Notes: a model not told the origin generated them from the sequence alone. A DNA stretch of 64,000 nt from Pollenia angustigena (GCA_930367215.1 OV884056.1:316850709-316914708), one strand, 5' to 3'. Shown: positions 1 through 11,904, numbered from the stretch's first letter. Translations and numbers: made by a program.

Positions 1-330
1 GTGACGAAAAATTTCATATTTTCTTGTTGGGAGAATAATGGGGGGTGCTTTAAAACCATTATTGCTCAATTGAATGGGAGATAAAGCCATAATCACGGCC
101 GCAGGCCTGCACGCAGAAAAACTTTAGTATGCGAAGCCAGATTTAAATACTTAACTTTAGTGTCTCCGAAACTGAAATGAGAGCTAAAGCCATTTTCTAA
201 TATTGCTAATGTGAGCTAAGGCCATGATGGCTTTATCTCCTATTTAAATGAAAAAACAAAAAAGGCTTTATCTCCCTATTGAGTAAGAGTTAAAGCCATC
301 ATGACCTTATCTACCATGGTATTATATATT
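1..330. repeat. Foldback relic with iterated GAGNTAAAGCCAT motif
   Basis: The motif GAGNTAAAGCCAT (or its complement) occurs about six times here in both orientations, near 78, 180, 213, 228, 263 and 288. Around 100-140 there is a GC-richer piece (GCAGAAAAACTTTAGTATGC, then GAAGCCAG) that resembles a tandem unit at 24010-24160. There is no coding potential. It is probably a decayed DNA transposon or foldback element; both ends are unclear and it may continue left of the window. Confidence 0.4.
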
Positions 331-2040
331 TTTAATGTATCTTGAAAGGATGCAGCTTGTAAGTTGGCTGATAAATATAGAATCGATAGATATCTTGCTA
401 CATACTTTGAAATTTCTAAAAGCAAGACTCATTATTCATTATTAAAACTTACAACTACTTTATTTTAATTACTTAACCATCGCCTAGTTAAGAATTTATT
501 AACTTAACCCTGATTTTATTTAATCATCCATTTTAATTTACACGTATATTTTTGCGTATAATTAAATAGATGCCAAGTTGTTGTTGCTGTAAAAAGAAGA
601 AAAAAAAACAGCTGTGTTTTGTTTGTAAACAATAACTAACATTTTCTAAATACATGTCTGTCTAATTCAATGAAAAAGTTTAAAAAACAGACAATTTTTT
701 AAGGTAGACAAACATTATAAATAAACATTACATGTTTTTAATTTTTTTTATTAATTACGCATTAAAACTTAATATTTTTCTTACATGTTTTCTTTTTATT
801 TAGCCAATAATATTGATACCGTGGTCTGAAATTTACCAAAACAAAAGTACAATTGCACAATGATTTCCATGCCCGTTAAAAAAAAAAAAACTTTTCATAC
901 TCTAGACAAACGACAGGCTGACTGACTGCAAATATTTAAAGAACTTCTTGAATGTTCAGTCATGCAGCCATTTATTAAAATGAAGAAAATTCTACCCAAC
1001 CAACAGAATAGAAAAGAAAAATTATAATTGAATAAACGCGCCATAACCAAACTTATTCGCTTGTTGTAGTTGCTGGTTTTTAATTTTTTTTTAATATCTT
1101 TGTCATCATCATGGAGAAGCAGGCTGATTTCCTACCACCATGGACCAGTGTTACTTAACAAAGTTATTATTATCGTTTTATCGTTTAAAGCTTGTTTGCG
1201 TTTTTATTTTTTGCTACCACCACCACCACTTACCAACAACTACCTCTGCTGAAAACAGGAACATCCTATCTCACACTACATGTCATATATATATATATAT
1301 ATACAAACAAACAACTCTATTGTTTGTTGTTGTTTTCTCTTCTTGTCTCTCTTTCGAGAAAAAAGGGTGTTTTGTTTACTAAAGTTGTTGCAAAAAAAAA
1401 AAAAATAATACATCAACAGTTTGGCAACCCCTTTTGCAACATCATTTAACAGCAACAACTTCAATAACACGTATAACTAAAGGATAAATAAGGATTTTAT
1501 TTATTTTGCACACATTAACACACTCTTTCATATGTACAACATGTATTTTGTCAAGTCTTATTGTAAAATGATGTTTTCTAGCGTTTTTCTTTTGTCCTTT
1601 GTAAATTTTTTTTTTTTTATTAACAATATTTCATAAATATATTTTTAAGTCATCATGATTTTATTGTAACACGTGAGTTATAGTCCGGACCTTACATTTT
1701 TTTAAATTTTGCTTTGAAATTGCTTTAGTGCTCACATTTTGCAATTTTAGTATTCGTATGCCTTGAGATGCTTTTTATTATATTTTTTAAACAAAACGTC
1801 AAATACACCTACAGCCCACTTAAAGTGGCCAAATGAGAATTTCAAAACAGACTTGTAGAGTACATGACACTGTAGACCTCTCCAGAATCTTTTTAACTCT
1901 CACTCACCAATAAACTCAAGAATTGCTCCAACAAAAGTTGCAGCTTCAAAAATGTTGGCTTATTGCTTAAAAACGTTTGAACTAAACTAATGATATTTTT
2001 ATCCACATGACATACCAGAGAGTCCAAATAGTTTCAAAAA
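331..2040. other. AT-rich intergenic DNA without a gene
   Basis: I see no credible coding sequence. Overlapping short open frames at 1070-1470 are low in complexity and have no family signature. There is an (AT)n microsatellite near 1286-1304 and several A or T runs. Confidence 0.6.
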
Positions 2041-2600
2041 ATTTACCGGAAATGTTATTCTCTAAAGCTTTGTTTTTAAATATGGGCTTTTACAGCAACG
2101 AACAACGAAAGGCAACACCACAAAATCATGTTATTGTATTTGGGTTTTTATTTCGTTAATAATAGCATATGGGCACTTCCAAGATTGCAAACGGGACATT
2201 CGCACACGTTTATATTGACAAAACTGTAAAAAACAACCTGATTTTCATTTTTTAAATTAATGATTCTTTTAACTCTCAATTAGCTCTTTAATTTCCGCAA
2301 ATGAAACTTTTGGCTTACTGTCGTGGTTTCCGAGATAATTGCAAAAAAACTGTGATTGTAAACGGGACAAAAAACGGAAGTGGGTTTTAAGGGGTAACCG
2401 TTTAAACACCGTTTAAAGCGAAAGCTGACACAATATTTTATTGGGATTAATTTTAAAATGTTGCGCACTAATGTGCCCTAAAAATGGTTTCGATTTCAAA
2501 ATAAAATATGAATTACATTTTTTTAAATAAATTGTTAAAGAAATTGTAAACGGGACATTGTAAACGGGACAATTTTTCCACCATGATTTTAAATTTTTTT
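2041..2600. repeat. Repeat A: four copies of a 15-bp motif (ATTGTAAACGGGACA)
   Basis: The 15-mer occurs at 2184-2198 (one variant base), 2355-2369, 2543-2557 and 2557-2571, the last two sharing one base. Shared flanks are GCATATGGGCA before copy 1, TTCGCAC after copy 1, GGAAGTG after copy 2 and TTTTTCCA after copy 4. The same flanks and nearly the same spacings recur at 56159-56555 around a different 15-mer. On the minus strand the motif reads Cys-Pro-Val-Tyr-Asn, and one copy lies in a 62-codon open frame (2280-2468), so a coding origin cannot be excluded. Family not recognised. Confidence 0.6.
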
Positions 2601-2727
2601 ATGTTGCTATTTATAATCCTTTATATAAGAAACTTAATAAATTTCAAAAGATTTTGTTATTCGTGCTTAATTCCCAGTTTTTATTCTTGATAAAAACACT
2701 TGAAATTTATTGTTGATGGGATAAGCT

Positions 2728-2773
2728 ATTCCTATGCATTTCACTGGTTGCTTAGGCCAGATCATCAGGAAAC
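2728..2773 (-). ncRNA. Hammerhead ribozyme core, copy 1
   Basis: Read on the minus strand: stem I strand GTTTC, core CTGATGA, stem II CTGG/CCAG with a 9-nt loop CCTAAGCAA, core GAAA, a very short stem III (ATGCAT) and cleavage context TA, then GGAAT, which pairs back to GTTTC with two G-U pairs. A minimal stem III is known for Penelope-encoded hammerheads. The base of stem II is a T-T mismatch, so activity may be weak. Confidence 0.55.
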
Positions 2774-3197
2774 TTCATCCATAAAGATTTTAGAAAAACT
2801 AAAAATATTAAACCAAATAAAACTGTTAAACGTATAAGACTTATAGCAACAGTTTTACTTGTAACAATATCAAAGCTTTAACAAAACACATCAACAATAA
2901 AAAAGTGGGTTTATCTCATCTTACATTCCCCACTACAATTAGTTGAAATTCTCTCAACATTAATTGTAGTTGTAAGTAGGTTAAGAAAAACAAAATAAAA
3001 AACAAACAACAATTTACAAAAGATGTTGTCAATTAGGTGTTTTTTTAGGCCGTGCACTTGCCTGTTTATTATCAAAAAGTAATTTCAATTTTTGGGAATA
3101 CAAAATTTTAATTTCAAAAGATTTTGTTATTCGTGCTTAATTCCCAGTTTTTATTCTTGATAAAAACACTTGAAATTTATTGTTGATGGGATAAGCT

Positions 3198-3245
3198 ATT
3201 CCTATGCGTATTTCACTGGTTGCTTAGGCCAGATCATCAGGAAAC
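3198..3245 (-). ncRNA. Hammerhead ribozyme core, copy 2
   Basis: Same layout as copy 1, in the second tandem unit. Stem III is two bases longer (GAAATACGCATA), giving two pairs and a four-base loop. Stem I GTTTC/GGAAT and stem II CTGG/CCAG are kept. Confidence 0.55.
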
Positions 3246-3424
3246 TTCATCCATAAAGATTTTAGAAAAACTTAAGATATTAAACCAAATAAAACTGTTA
3301 AACGTATAAGACTTATAGCAACAGTTTTACTTGTAACAATATCAAAGCTTTAACAAAACACATCAACAATAAAAAAGTGGGTTTATCTCATCTTACATTC
3401 CCCACTTTTATCTTTATGGATGAA

Positions 3425-3470
3425 GTTTCCTGATGATCTGGCCTAAGCAACCAGTGAAATGCATAGGAAT
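3425..3470 (+). ncRNA. Hammerhead ribozyme core, copy 3
   Basis: Plus-strand copy in the inverted unit. CTGATGA is at 3430-3436, stem II at 3438-3441 and 3451-3454, GAAA at 3456-3459, predicted cleavage after 3465, and GGAAT (3466-3470) pairs with GTTTC (3425-3429). Confidence 0.55.
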
Positions 3471-3600
3471 AGCTTATCCCATCAACAATAAATTTCAAGT
3501 GTTTTTATCAAGAATAAAAACTGGGAATTAAGCACGAATAACAAAATCTTTTGAAATTAAAATTTTGTATTCCCAAAAATTGAAATTACTTTTTGAAACT

Positions 3601-3859
3601 TAATAAAAAATGTTTTTCAGATCATAAATATGCCTTAGATTAGAGTATTGTTGTTCCAAATGCATATTTTCTAATATACACAAGTATGTGCTAAAAGTTG
3701 TAGTACTTCGTTTACCATTTATCTTTTTTTTCGAATCAATTAATTTATACGCATATATTAAAAAAATATAAGCAATTCTCTAAATAAATCTTGAAAAGAA
3801 AAAATTTTTTTTCCATTTTTTGTGGTTGACGTTTTTTTGGAAATAGCCATATATAATTA
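3601..3859. other. No feature seen
   Basis: AT-rich sequence with homopolymer runs; nothing recognisable. Confidence 0.5.
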
Positions 3860-4160
3860 TAATAATTTACCCATCAAGATGCTACAAAGGTATTATGGTT
3901 TTCTTCGGACATGTTATGGTTAATAATAACGAAAATATGCTTAACACTTATAACGGCATTGTTATTTTGTTATAATAAATTATTGCCATATTTTTAGAGA
4001 CAACCATAATTTGGTTATGGCTTTGTGACAGAATACAAATTAACCATAATATAATTGCTGGTGACAATAATATGGGTTAATTAGCCAAAATATATTTAAA
4101 AAAAAATTCGTTTAAATTACTTTTTGGAGGTGACCATATTAAAAAATTATTTTTTCCTGC
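3860..4160. repeat. Diverged foldback with iterated CCATAATATGGTT-type motif
   Basis: Several copies of ATTATGGTT, ACCATAAT and GACAATAATATGG in both orientations, plus GGAGGTGACCATATT near the right end, match the better-preserved foldback at 10088-10571. It is an old, non-coding relative of that family. Confidence 0.45.
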
Positions 4161-5239
4161 ATTTAGTTACTATTAATTTCTAAGCGTGTTGAAATGTGTT
4201 AACCCATTAATGCATGAAGTTCCCCAAGTACTTTTTAACAAAATTCTTTTTGAAAACGTTATTTGAAACAACTATTAAAATAATTTTTAGAAGTTTTATT
4301 TGAATAAAATTTTTTTTAAAGATTTTAGAAGGAGTCCTTATAAGGGACATTATGCAATATCGTCACATGAAATGTGAAATTTTTTTGAAACATTCTTTTG
4401 GGTGAAGACCCTTGTTGCACATAAAATTAGACTTATTACCGCAGTTGGCACATCTTTATCCGTTTTGGAGTAGTCTATTATGACAGCACTGAAAACCAAT
4501 GGTCTGCAATCTTTTACAGAGGGCACACCGTACGTTTCTAGGTAAGAAGTGGCTATATATCTACGGAATTGCAACAAGATAATTTAGATGCAGCATTCTC
4601 ATAAGTAGCCAACCTTACTTACGTTGTCTTATACATGGCCGATAAACAGCAATTAACAGGTCCATTTTGTCTACACCATCCATGTCTTGATTGTAATGTT
4701 GAAATACTTTTGGTTGGGTATCTGCATGGCGCCTTCTCCTCTTGTATAACGCTTTTACGTTCCAATTTAATTTTTCTCAAAATTAGTTCCTAAGGTGACT
4801 ACGTTATTGTCATTCCATCGTACGACGAGTATATTGCCATTATCAGAAAAACGATAGTCCGTAGATCCTCTTTGATCTTTTTTCATTTCCGAAACGGGAC
4901 GGGCATTTTTCGGTTCGACTATCGCTTATTGTACCAAATGAGTATATTCCAGAAGCTGACAAATGCCGAAGAAGCTTCACGGATATGAAATAATTATTAA
5001 TAAAAATCTTTATGTAGGAAAATTAAAATTTTTCAATTGAAAAAAATTTATGTAAATAATTCATAAATCATTTCCATCCAAAGGAGGTATTGCAAATATG
5101 TCGGTTTTTTACAAGTTGTCGTCTATTTATTCTAACTGCTCCAATATTTCAGCAGCAGTAAGTCTGCATATGAATAGCAATGAATATAGAGCATACTGTC
5201 CCTTTAAAGGGACATGCATAAAAAAACGCCAATTGCTTA
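4161..5239. other. Intergenic DNA without a gene
   Basis: The 75-codon minus-strand frame at 4350-4577 shows no family signature. No terminal repeats were noticed. Confidence 0.5.
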
Positions 5240-5395
5240 GTGCCGGTTCACACACGTCAAGTTTGACTCGTCAAGTTTGACTCGTCAAGTCTTGAGTTTT
5301 TAGGAGAGAGGGCACAAGAAATGGCATACTCTTTTCCCTTCTCTCCTAAAAGCTCAAGACTTGACGAGTCAAACTTGACGTGTGTGAACCGGCAC
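5240..5395. mobile_element. MITE, near-perfect hairpin, TIR GTGCCGGTTCACAC
   Basis: The ends are inverted copies beginning GTGCCGGTTCACACACGTCA, flanked by TTA on the left and TAA on the right. The two arms pair over most of the 156-bp length. The left arm carries one extra copy of GTTTGACTCGTCAA, a slippage-type duplication. The G-start ends and TWA-like flanks suggest a PIF/Harbinger-type MITE. A relative with ends GTGCCAATTCACACG lies at 39966-40766. Confidence 0.75.
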
Positions 5396-6390
5396 TAACA
5401 TTTTTAATATCATTTATATTTTAAAACTTTAACAATTCAGTTACTTAATCTCATTTCAAAAATATACAAATAAAAAATATAAATAAAGCAACAAACTGTT
5501 AATTTCTTTTCATTCTTACGTACCCTTCACGTGTGGTGCGAATTTTTTTATTCCAGTTATACATTTTTTGCACAATATTACGCACTTAATAGAATAAACA
5601 CTTGTTGTTTTGACGAAGACACACAGGAGAATGAGATGCTAAATGAAAGTTTAATTTTTAATTCTTCTTGTGGAAAGTGGAAAAAATAGCGTCCCTTTAA
5701 AGGCACCATATGCACGAATGGGTTAGAAGGAAAAAAATTGTGTCAATATTTATTTAATTTTAAAATTTACGCTTTTGTTGTTTTTGCGTTTTGTATAAAA
5801 ATATTAAAAAAATCGTCCTGTGCGCCGATCAAATGTTGGCTTTATCATTAAATATAAAAAGCATAAAATTCTTCAAAGGCCGAAACGTAAAAAGGGACAA
5901 TCATATTAATTTCATCTGGTTCATCCGCAAGGCAACGTCACGTTCGTGTAAAGCGGTCCATACACTTGCAATATAATCGTTCAATTTTTCGTATTGTGCA
6001 ATTATGTCGCTAATGTGCAGGTCACACAACATATTGGCAACAATCAAAAGACTTTTGATTTTTATCGCCTAACGAAAACAAGTGCAATATACAGGGCATT
6101 GTAAAACGTTGTTTCGATTAAAGGTTGTTTTTTGTTTAATGAAAGGTGCGCTATATTGTAATTGAAACTATTGTGCCACTTGTTGCATAATATAGCTCAA
6201 AATGGAAATAATAGTATACTAAAATATTGTATAATATATAGGCCGTTTAAAAATACCTATTTATACATAAGATTGGTAAGGAAAACTGAACAGTTGATCC
6301 GCAACGTAAAATAACTGAGGACTTTATATTTTTTCAGTATTTTTCAGCTAAGTTCTATTAAAACTTTATTTATTTCATTTGTAACTTTCC
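5396..6390. other. Intergenic DNA without a gene
   Basis: AT-rich. The short plus-strand frame at 5791-5976 is not recognisable. Nothing else supportable. Confidence 0.45.
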
Positions 6391-6537
6391 CTTTAAGTGC
6401 TTTTTGCCTTTCACCAATGTGACATCACTGTTACAAGTTTGTGTAAAAAAAGTATTTTTCTATTCTTTAAGTGCTTTGTGCCTTCCACCAATGTGACATC
6501 ACTGTTACAAGTTTGTGTAAAAAAAGTATTTTTCTAT
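6391..6537 (+). repeat. Tandem duplication, 74-bp period, two copies
   Basis: The block starting CTTTAAGTGCTTT at 6391 repeats at 6465 with few differences, through GTATTTTTCTAT at 6537. A recent local duplication; it keeps a 105-codon frame open, but that frame is low in complexity. A run of T follows near 6626-6649. Confidence 0.85.
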
Positions 6538-7016
6538 CGTATAATGGTGATACTGAGAATTAGAATAATATCAGTTCGTGTTTTATTATTCGTGTATAAA
6601 ATTTGCGATGTTTTCGTTGCCGTTTTTTTTTTTTTTTTTTTTTTTTTTGATGAGGCAGTTCGAGTTGCAAGCTTCGCAGGGCTGTCAGTTACTTTTTTCC
6701 TTGTACCGAATTAAAAAACAAAACCTTAAAAATTTAACAAAACCTTAAAAAATAAAATTTTTAGTAAATTATTTTTATTTTGTTTGTATCGACTGCTTTT
6801 TGCATGTTTTTTAAATCCTTTTTATCCGATGCCAGTGAGGAATTACAAGCAGAACAATATTTTTTTGTGTTTGAAGACGAACTAGCCAATTTATAAGAAT
6901 TTGGAGCTTGTTGAATCAGTCTTAGCCATACTTTAAATCAACAATAAAAATATATATATCTGTATTTTATTTAATTTAATAACCAATAGCCCAGCACTCT
7001 TTGTCCCAAACTTTAT

Positions 7017-8509
7017 TATAGAGTGAATCCATGTCAAACCGTTAAGTCGTTCGGCATCATCACCTCCGATTTGAATGAAATTCAACACAAATGTTGAATG
7101 TTATTGGACTTTAACAAAACATAAATTTTCAGACCCCAGATTCTTTCGGCTTCCGAAATATGACGTCATAAAAGATGAGAAAAATGTGAAAAAACCTCAA
7201 AAGTCTCCTTACAAAAGGGGATAGAACTCTTGAACTACGCAAGATAATTTAGTTTTATTGGTATCGTTTTAAAGGTGAAAGTGCACCCTTTAAAATGATA
7301 TGCATATTGTGTTTTTCTAAGAAAAGGTCAAAGCTCAATTATTGGGGTCTTGAGTTCAAAGCTCCATATCTAGAAAAGTATATCTTTTAAAATTCTTAAA
7401 AAAATATATGTTAAGTATTATACCCTCTTCAACATTTGCAGAAAATTTAAAGGTGGAGACTCGATTGGTGTTAGAGTTATATACCAGAACGTGATTCTTA
7501 GTATGTTTTGTGTTCAAAAATCCCTTGTTGTTGTTGTATTTTAATTATTTTTTTCAGTATATCTGGAGAACGGCAAGAGCCAAAGTTTCCAAATTTTGTA
7601 CACAAATTTTAGTTATCAATACACACCATCCCACGAAATGTGGTCGGGATTGGAGAAGTGGGCGTGGTACCTCCCGTACAAGAAATATCAAAAATTGTAT
7701 AAAAACCTGAATCTTTGGACTGTCATATGATCTATGGTTACGCCGTATATATCAAAAGATCGGAAATCTTTAGTAGGAAATATTCTCTGAAAAACTCGGA
7801 AAAATCGGTTCAGATACAAAAAATTTTTGATATTTTTTGTACGGGAGGTACCACGCCCACTTCTCCAGTCCCGCCCACATTTTGTGGGATGGTGTGTATT
7901 GATAACTAAAATTTGTGTACTAAATTTGGAAACTTTGGCTCTTGCCGTTCTCCAGATATACTGAAAAAAAAATTAAAATACAACAACAACAAGGGATTTT
8001 TGAACACAAAACATACTTAGAATCACGTTCTGGTATATAACTCTGACACCAATCGAGTCTCCACCATTAAATTTTCTACAAATGTTGAAGAGGGTATAAT
8101 ACTTAACATATATTTTTTTAAGAATTTTACAAAATATACTTTTCTAGATATGGACCTTTGAACTCAAGACCCAAAAAATTTACCTTTGACCTTTTCTTAG
8201 AAAAACACAATATGCATATCATTTTAAAGGGTGCACTTTCACCTTTAAAACGATACCAAAAAAACTAAATTATCTTGCGTAGTTCAAGAGTTCTATCCCC
8301 TTTTGTAAGGAGACATTTGTGTTTTTTTAAACATTTTTCACATTTTTATGACGTCATATTTCGGATGCCGAAAGAATGTGGGATCTGAAATTTATGTTTT
8401 GTTTAAGTCCAATTACATATAACATTTGTGTTGAATTTCATTCAAATCGGAGGTGCTGATGCCGAAAATGCCATTTTTTCGTGATGGTTTGACGTGTTTT
8501 AACTCTATA
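7017..8509. mobile_element. 1.5-kb foldback element with arms of about 690 bp
   Basis: The left arm (7017-7700) is the inverted complement of the right arm (7813-8509) with only scattered differences, around a spacer of about 112 bp. The ends read TATAGAG...CTCTATA. Landmarks in both arms include TATGACGTCATA, TCAAATCGGAGGTG and GGGAGGTACCACGCCC. No coding sequence is evident; frames at 7510-7909 are translations of the arms. A transcript across it would form a very long duplex, so it is a plausible source of hairpin-derived siRNA (inference). Confidence 0.85.
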
Positions 8510-8899
8510 TTGTCTTTCATATTAACTTATTTTTGGGGAAGACATATTTGCTTGAAAATTGTCTTTAAAAAAATCAAAACTTTTGTATGCGTGTTAACGG
8601 TTTTAGATTCTTTTTTTAAATACTTCTTTTAAATACTCACTCAAGAATAATAACAAAAGTTTATTAATTACCTTTTACGCACTCATCAATAATGGCAATC
8701 TTAATTAGGAGCCTTTACACCGTATTAATTGTTGATAACAGCAAGATAAAAGTTTTGCTACTTTATTTTGATATTTAACATACGAAACAACAAACGAAAA
8801 AAAAAATAAGCGTAAATAATAAAAAAGGAAAAATATATTAAAAATGTCTAAAATCTCCAAAAAATTCACGAATTTTATTTTAAATCCCCAATCCCCAAA
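8510..8899. other. Intergenic DNA without a gene
   Basis: AT-rich; nothing recognisable between the large foldback and the tandem duplication at 8900. Confidence 0.5.
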
Positions 8900-9055
8900 T
8901 TTCTTTCCCTGTCATTTTTGCTATCATGAAATCCCCAACTCTGGCTGCCCTGAAGCTTGGTATCCGCAAATGTCTTTCCTTGTCATTTTTGCTAGCATGA
9001 AATCCCCAACTTTGAGGATAAATCCCCAACTCTGGCTGCCCTGAAGCTTGGTACA
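8900..9055 (+). repeat. Imperfect tandem duplication, period about 90 bp
   Basis: TCATTTTTGCTA(T/G)CATGAAA and CTGGCTGCCCTGAAGCTTGG each occur twice in the same order. The second copy carries an extra TTTGAGGATAAATCCCCAAC block. Non-coding. Confidence 0.75.
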
Positions 9056-9266
9056 TGCCCTACAAGAAATGAATTTGCGAATCATTATATTTTTTACGAA
9101 AACTTGATTTTCTGTCATAAGTAATATGCCATATTTGTACTTTATATTCTGTATGATATGCTTGGATAGCCAAGACTATGTAGGGACTGGAATACATATT
9201 TCAAAACTTGGTATTCGTGAACTCCATAAATTGGTTAAACAGGTGTACATACATTCTTATTTTACG

Positions 9267-9864
9267 GCGATTTCTTTTCTGAGAAAAATTATGCATTAAT
9301 GTTACATGTTCTACATTTTTGTGTTCGTTTGTACAAAAAATACAACTGTGGGAAAAATTTTCAAGTTCTTTTGTGAATATGTTGATGAAAATCATGCAAA
9401 ACATGTTGCATGTTTTACCCTTACTTTAACTTAAGGTGTTCAACTGCCCTGTTCTACAACTTTGGTGCTTACTACTTTGTTTGTACAACAAATGTTTTAT
9501 TTTGTTTGTCATAATTCATACCGCTTATAATTTTGTTTAAAATTGATTTTAAAACAAAATATAAAAATATTTACAAATTAAAATCAAAAAAAGTCTATTT
9601 TTATTATAATCGTTTTAATTTTTATAAGCCATTAGTGATGTTAATATTTGTTTCCAACCCGTAATAGCATGCAGAAACCGCTTAAATAGCGTTAAAAACC
9701 GCTTATTAAGTACATTAATTATGAAAGTGTAATAGTTGTAAATAAAAGCACTAATTGTGTTCTATTGAAATTGCACAACATGTAACACTTCGAGTGATTA
9801 TAGGTAACATTAGAAAATGTTACATGTATGAACTGTAACATATTTTTCTCAGAAAAGAAATCAC
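9267..9864. mobile_element. Short element with TIR GATTTCTTTTCTGAGAAAAA
   Basis: GCGATTTCTTTTCTGAGAAA near 9267 and its inverted copy ending AAGAAATCACC at 9864 bound about 600 bp. The inner TGTTACAT motif also recurs in both orientations. No target duplication was found and the superfamily is unknown. Confidence 0.45.
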
Positions 9865-10087
9865 CATTAGTGATTTAAATATTGCACTATTTTTGTTAAA
9901 AGCATATATTATGGACTGGATTATGGACTGCTGTATCATCAATTTAGGTTTTACATCTAGTTTATTTTTTAACTTAGCCAATTTTTTTATGACCAGCACT
10001 CAGGGGATAACCCCTACTAATTCATTGAGTTGTGTTGGAACTAGGAAAACATGTCATGGGAGGATGATGGAGGGACTAGTGCTTGTA

Positions 10088-10571
10088 CGCAGAGAAAAAA
10101 CATGTTAAAGTATGATCACCTCCAACAAAACTATTTTTAAAGAAAATTTTAAACATATTATAATTTATTTAACAATATTATTGTCACCCACAACCATATA
10201 ATGGTTGAATTACTCCTTCATCATGAATCCACAACCATATTATGGTTGCCTCCAAACATGCTATGGTTAAATATGACAATAATTTGTTTTAAAATAAACA
10301 GAAGTATATTCCTCTTTTCTAAGAGCAACATGCTATGGTTGAAAACTAACCATGCTATTTTAAGTGATAAACAAATTTAAGTTATTTTTAACCATAACAT
10401 GCTCGGAGGCAACGATAATTTGGTTGTAGCTTCTTGATGGAGGACTATTTCAACCATAATATGATTGTAGGTGACAATAATATTATTAAGTTTATCATAA
10501 TATGTTAAAATTGTCTTTAAAAATAGTTTTGTTGCAGGTGACCATATTTAAACATGGTTTTTCTCTGGGTG
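10088..10571. mobile_element. Foldback MITE with CGCAGAGAAAAAACATG ends
   Basis: The ends CGCAGAGAAAAAACATG and CATGGTTTTTCTCTGGGTG are inverted copies. CACCTCCAACAAAACTATTT and its complement follow inside each end. The interior repeats AACCATAATATGGTTG-type units. It belongs with the larger elements at 26761-27882 and 31477-33690 and the half copy at 27884-28135. Confidence 0.65.
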
Positions 10572-10872
10572 TGTGGAGATTCGATTTTAACTTATTTATT
10601 AGAGGTTAAAATCTTTATAGGCTAGAATAAAACAGAAACCGTTAACACATCCGACATAAGTTAATGCAAAATTGTTTTACATGGTGTATTTAATTGATTG
10701 ATAATAACGTATCATGTAGAAAATGTAACAGCTTGTTTAAATAAATGTGCAGGAAGTTTTTATAATTTATTTTGTAAAGTAAAATTTTTATAATAAACAA
10801 TTTCACTAATTATAATTAGTGATAATAATTATTAAAATTCGACAACACTATACTCTATGAACATAACAAACA

Positions 10873-11112
10873 CCTATTTGGGTTTTGCTAGTTTTAGCTG
10901 TATTTTGTCTAAAGCTTGATTGGTATGCAACTTTTTTCGGAAGCCCATTGAAAATTTGTTTTCCTGCCTTCGGAACATTTTAAGACAAGAAGAAAAAAAA
11001 TGTGTAAGGAACTGACCCAAAAAAGCTGCATCTTTGTTTTCCCGAATTTTCGATGTAAATACAGCTGGAAAATGTGAAAAGAGCCTTTTCCAGCATTAAA
11101 ACCCAAATAAGG
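10873..11112. mobile_element. Short inverted-repeat element, ends CCTATTTGGGTTTT
   Basis: CCTATTTGGGTTTT at 10873 and AAAACCCAAATAAGG at about 11098-11112 are inverted copies around roughly 210 bp of non-coding DNA. No target duplication was established. Confidence 0.4.
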
Positions 11113-11904
11113 TTTCGTTAGTTTCGATAATTACCTCGAGAAATTCCACGTGAGATGAAGTTTGCACTCGAGAACTTCAAAAATGTTGCACAGTGTAATT
11201 ATTGAAATTGAATTTCTCTTATCGTTTAATTTTTAACGTTTATTTATTTGATTGACATTAATGTTAATTATATTTTATTTTCTTTTTCTATCCTTTAACT
11301 TACCCTTAGAGGTTAAACATTTTTGTTGTTGTTGCTCTTAAAAGCGTTTACGACTTTTATAAATCGTGTGAAACCCTTTTTTCCCCCAATTGTCATTGTG
11401 TTTGCTATTAATGAATCATTATTTAATTAAATTTAAAACCAAGTTGAGGATGAGCAAAAAGGGTTGGTTTAGTTGTTGTTGTCTGGGTTTAGGTAAAAGT
11501 GTTTTGTTTTCTCTTGATCCTTTTTATGTTTAAAGAGTTAATTTGTAAAATAAATACTTGTAATTATTTACAATTGTTCTCTGTACCGAGACGTCATTTA
11601 GATAATTTAACTATTACAGAACGGAGAGAAAAAAATAACGAATAATTGAAACAGAAAAAAAACAAATTTTTTGAAGCAAAAAAAAAAATTAAAATGATAA
11701 ACAAAATTATTTAAAATATTTCAATTTATATCATTCAAGATGGGGACTTATATTCTAGAAGATTTTCCCAAAAATAAAACAATGTTGTTGAGCTCATGTT
11801 TTATTTATAATCGATATTTTGATAACCTTCGGGTATCATTCTCAAGAAATATTAGTGACAATAACTAGAATAGGATGTCACGAACAGAATGTATCTTTTG
11901 CACT
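11113..11904. other. Intergenic DNA without a gene
   Basis: AT-rich, with no family signature and no terminal repeats seen. Confidence 0.5.

Larger units (their letters stand above)
2641..3600 (-). mobile_element. Penelope-like element remnant: two tandem units plus an inverted third
   Basis: A unit beginning near 2641 repeats near 3113 in the same orientation (period about 472 bp). Both read as minus strand by their ribozyme core. A third partial unit at 3405-3600 is inverted. Tandem, partly inverted terminal units with a hammerhead motif are typical of Penelope-like retroelements. No reverse transcriptase or GIY-YIG coding remains. Related fragments lie near 26.4, 29.6, 32.1, 35.6 and 38.1 kb. 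The Penelope assignment is inferred from ribozyme plus architecture, not from protein. Confidence 0.55.

Noticed and set aside
7510..7909. Two plus-strand frames in the 1.5-kb foldback
   Set aside because: They are translations of the two complementary arms and spacer, not a protein gene.
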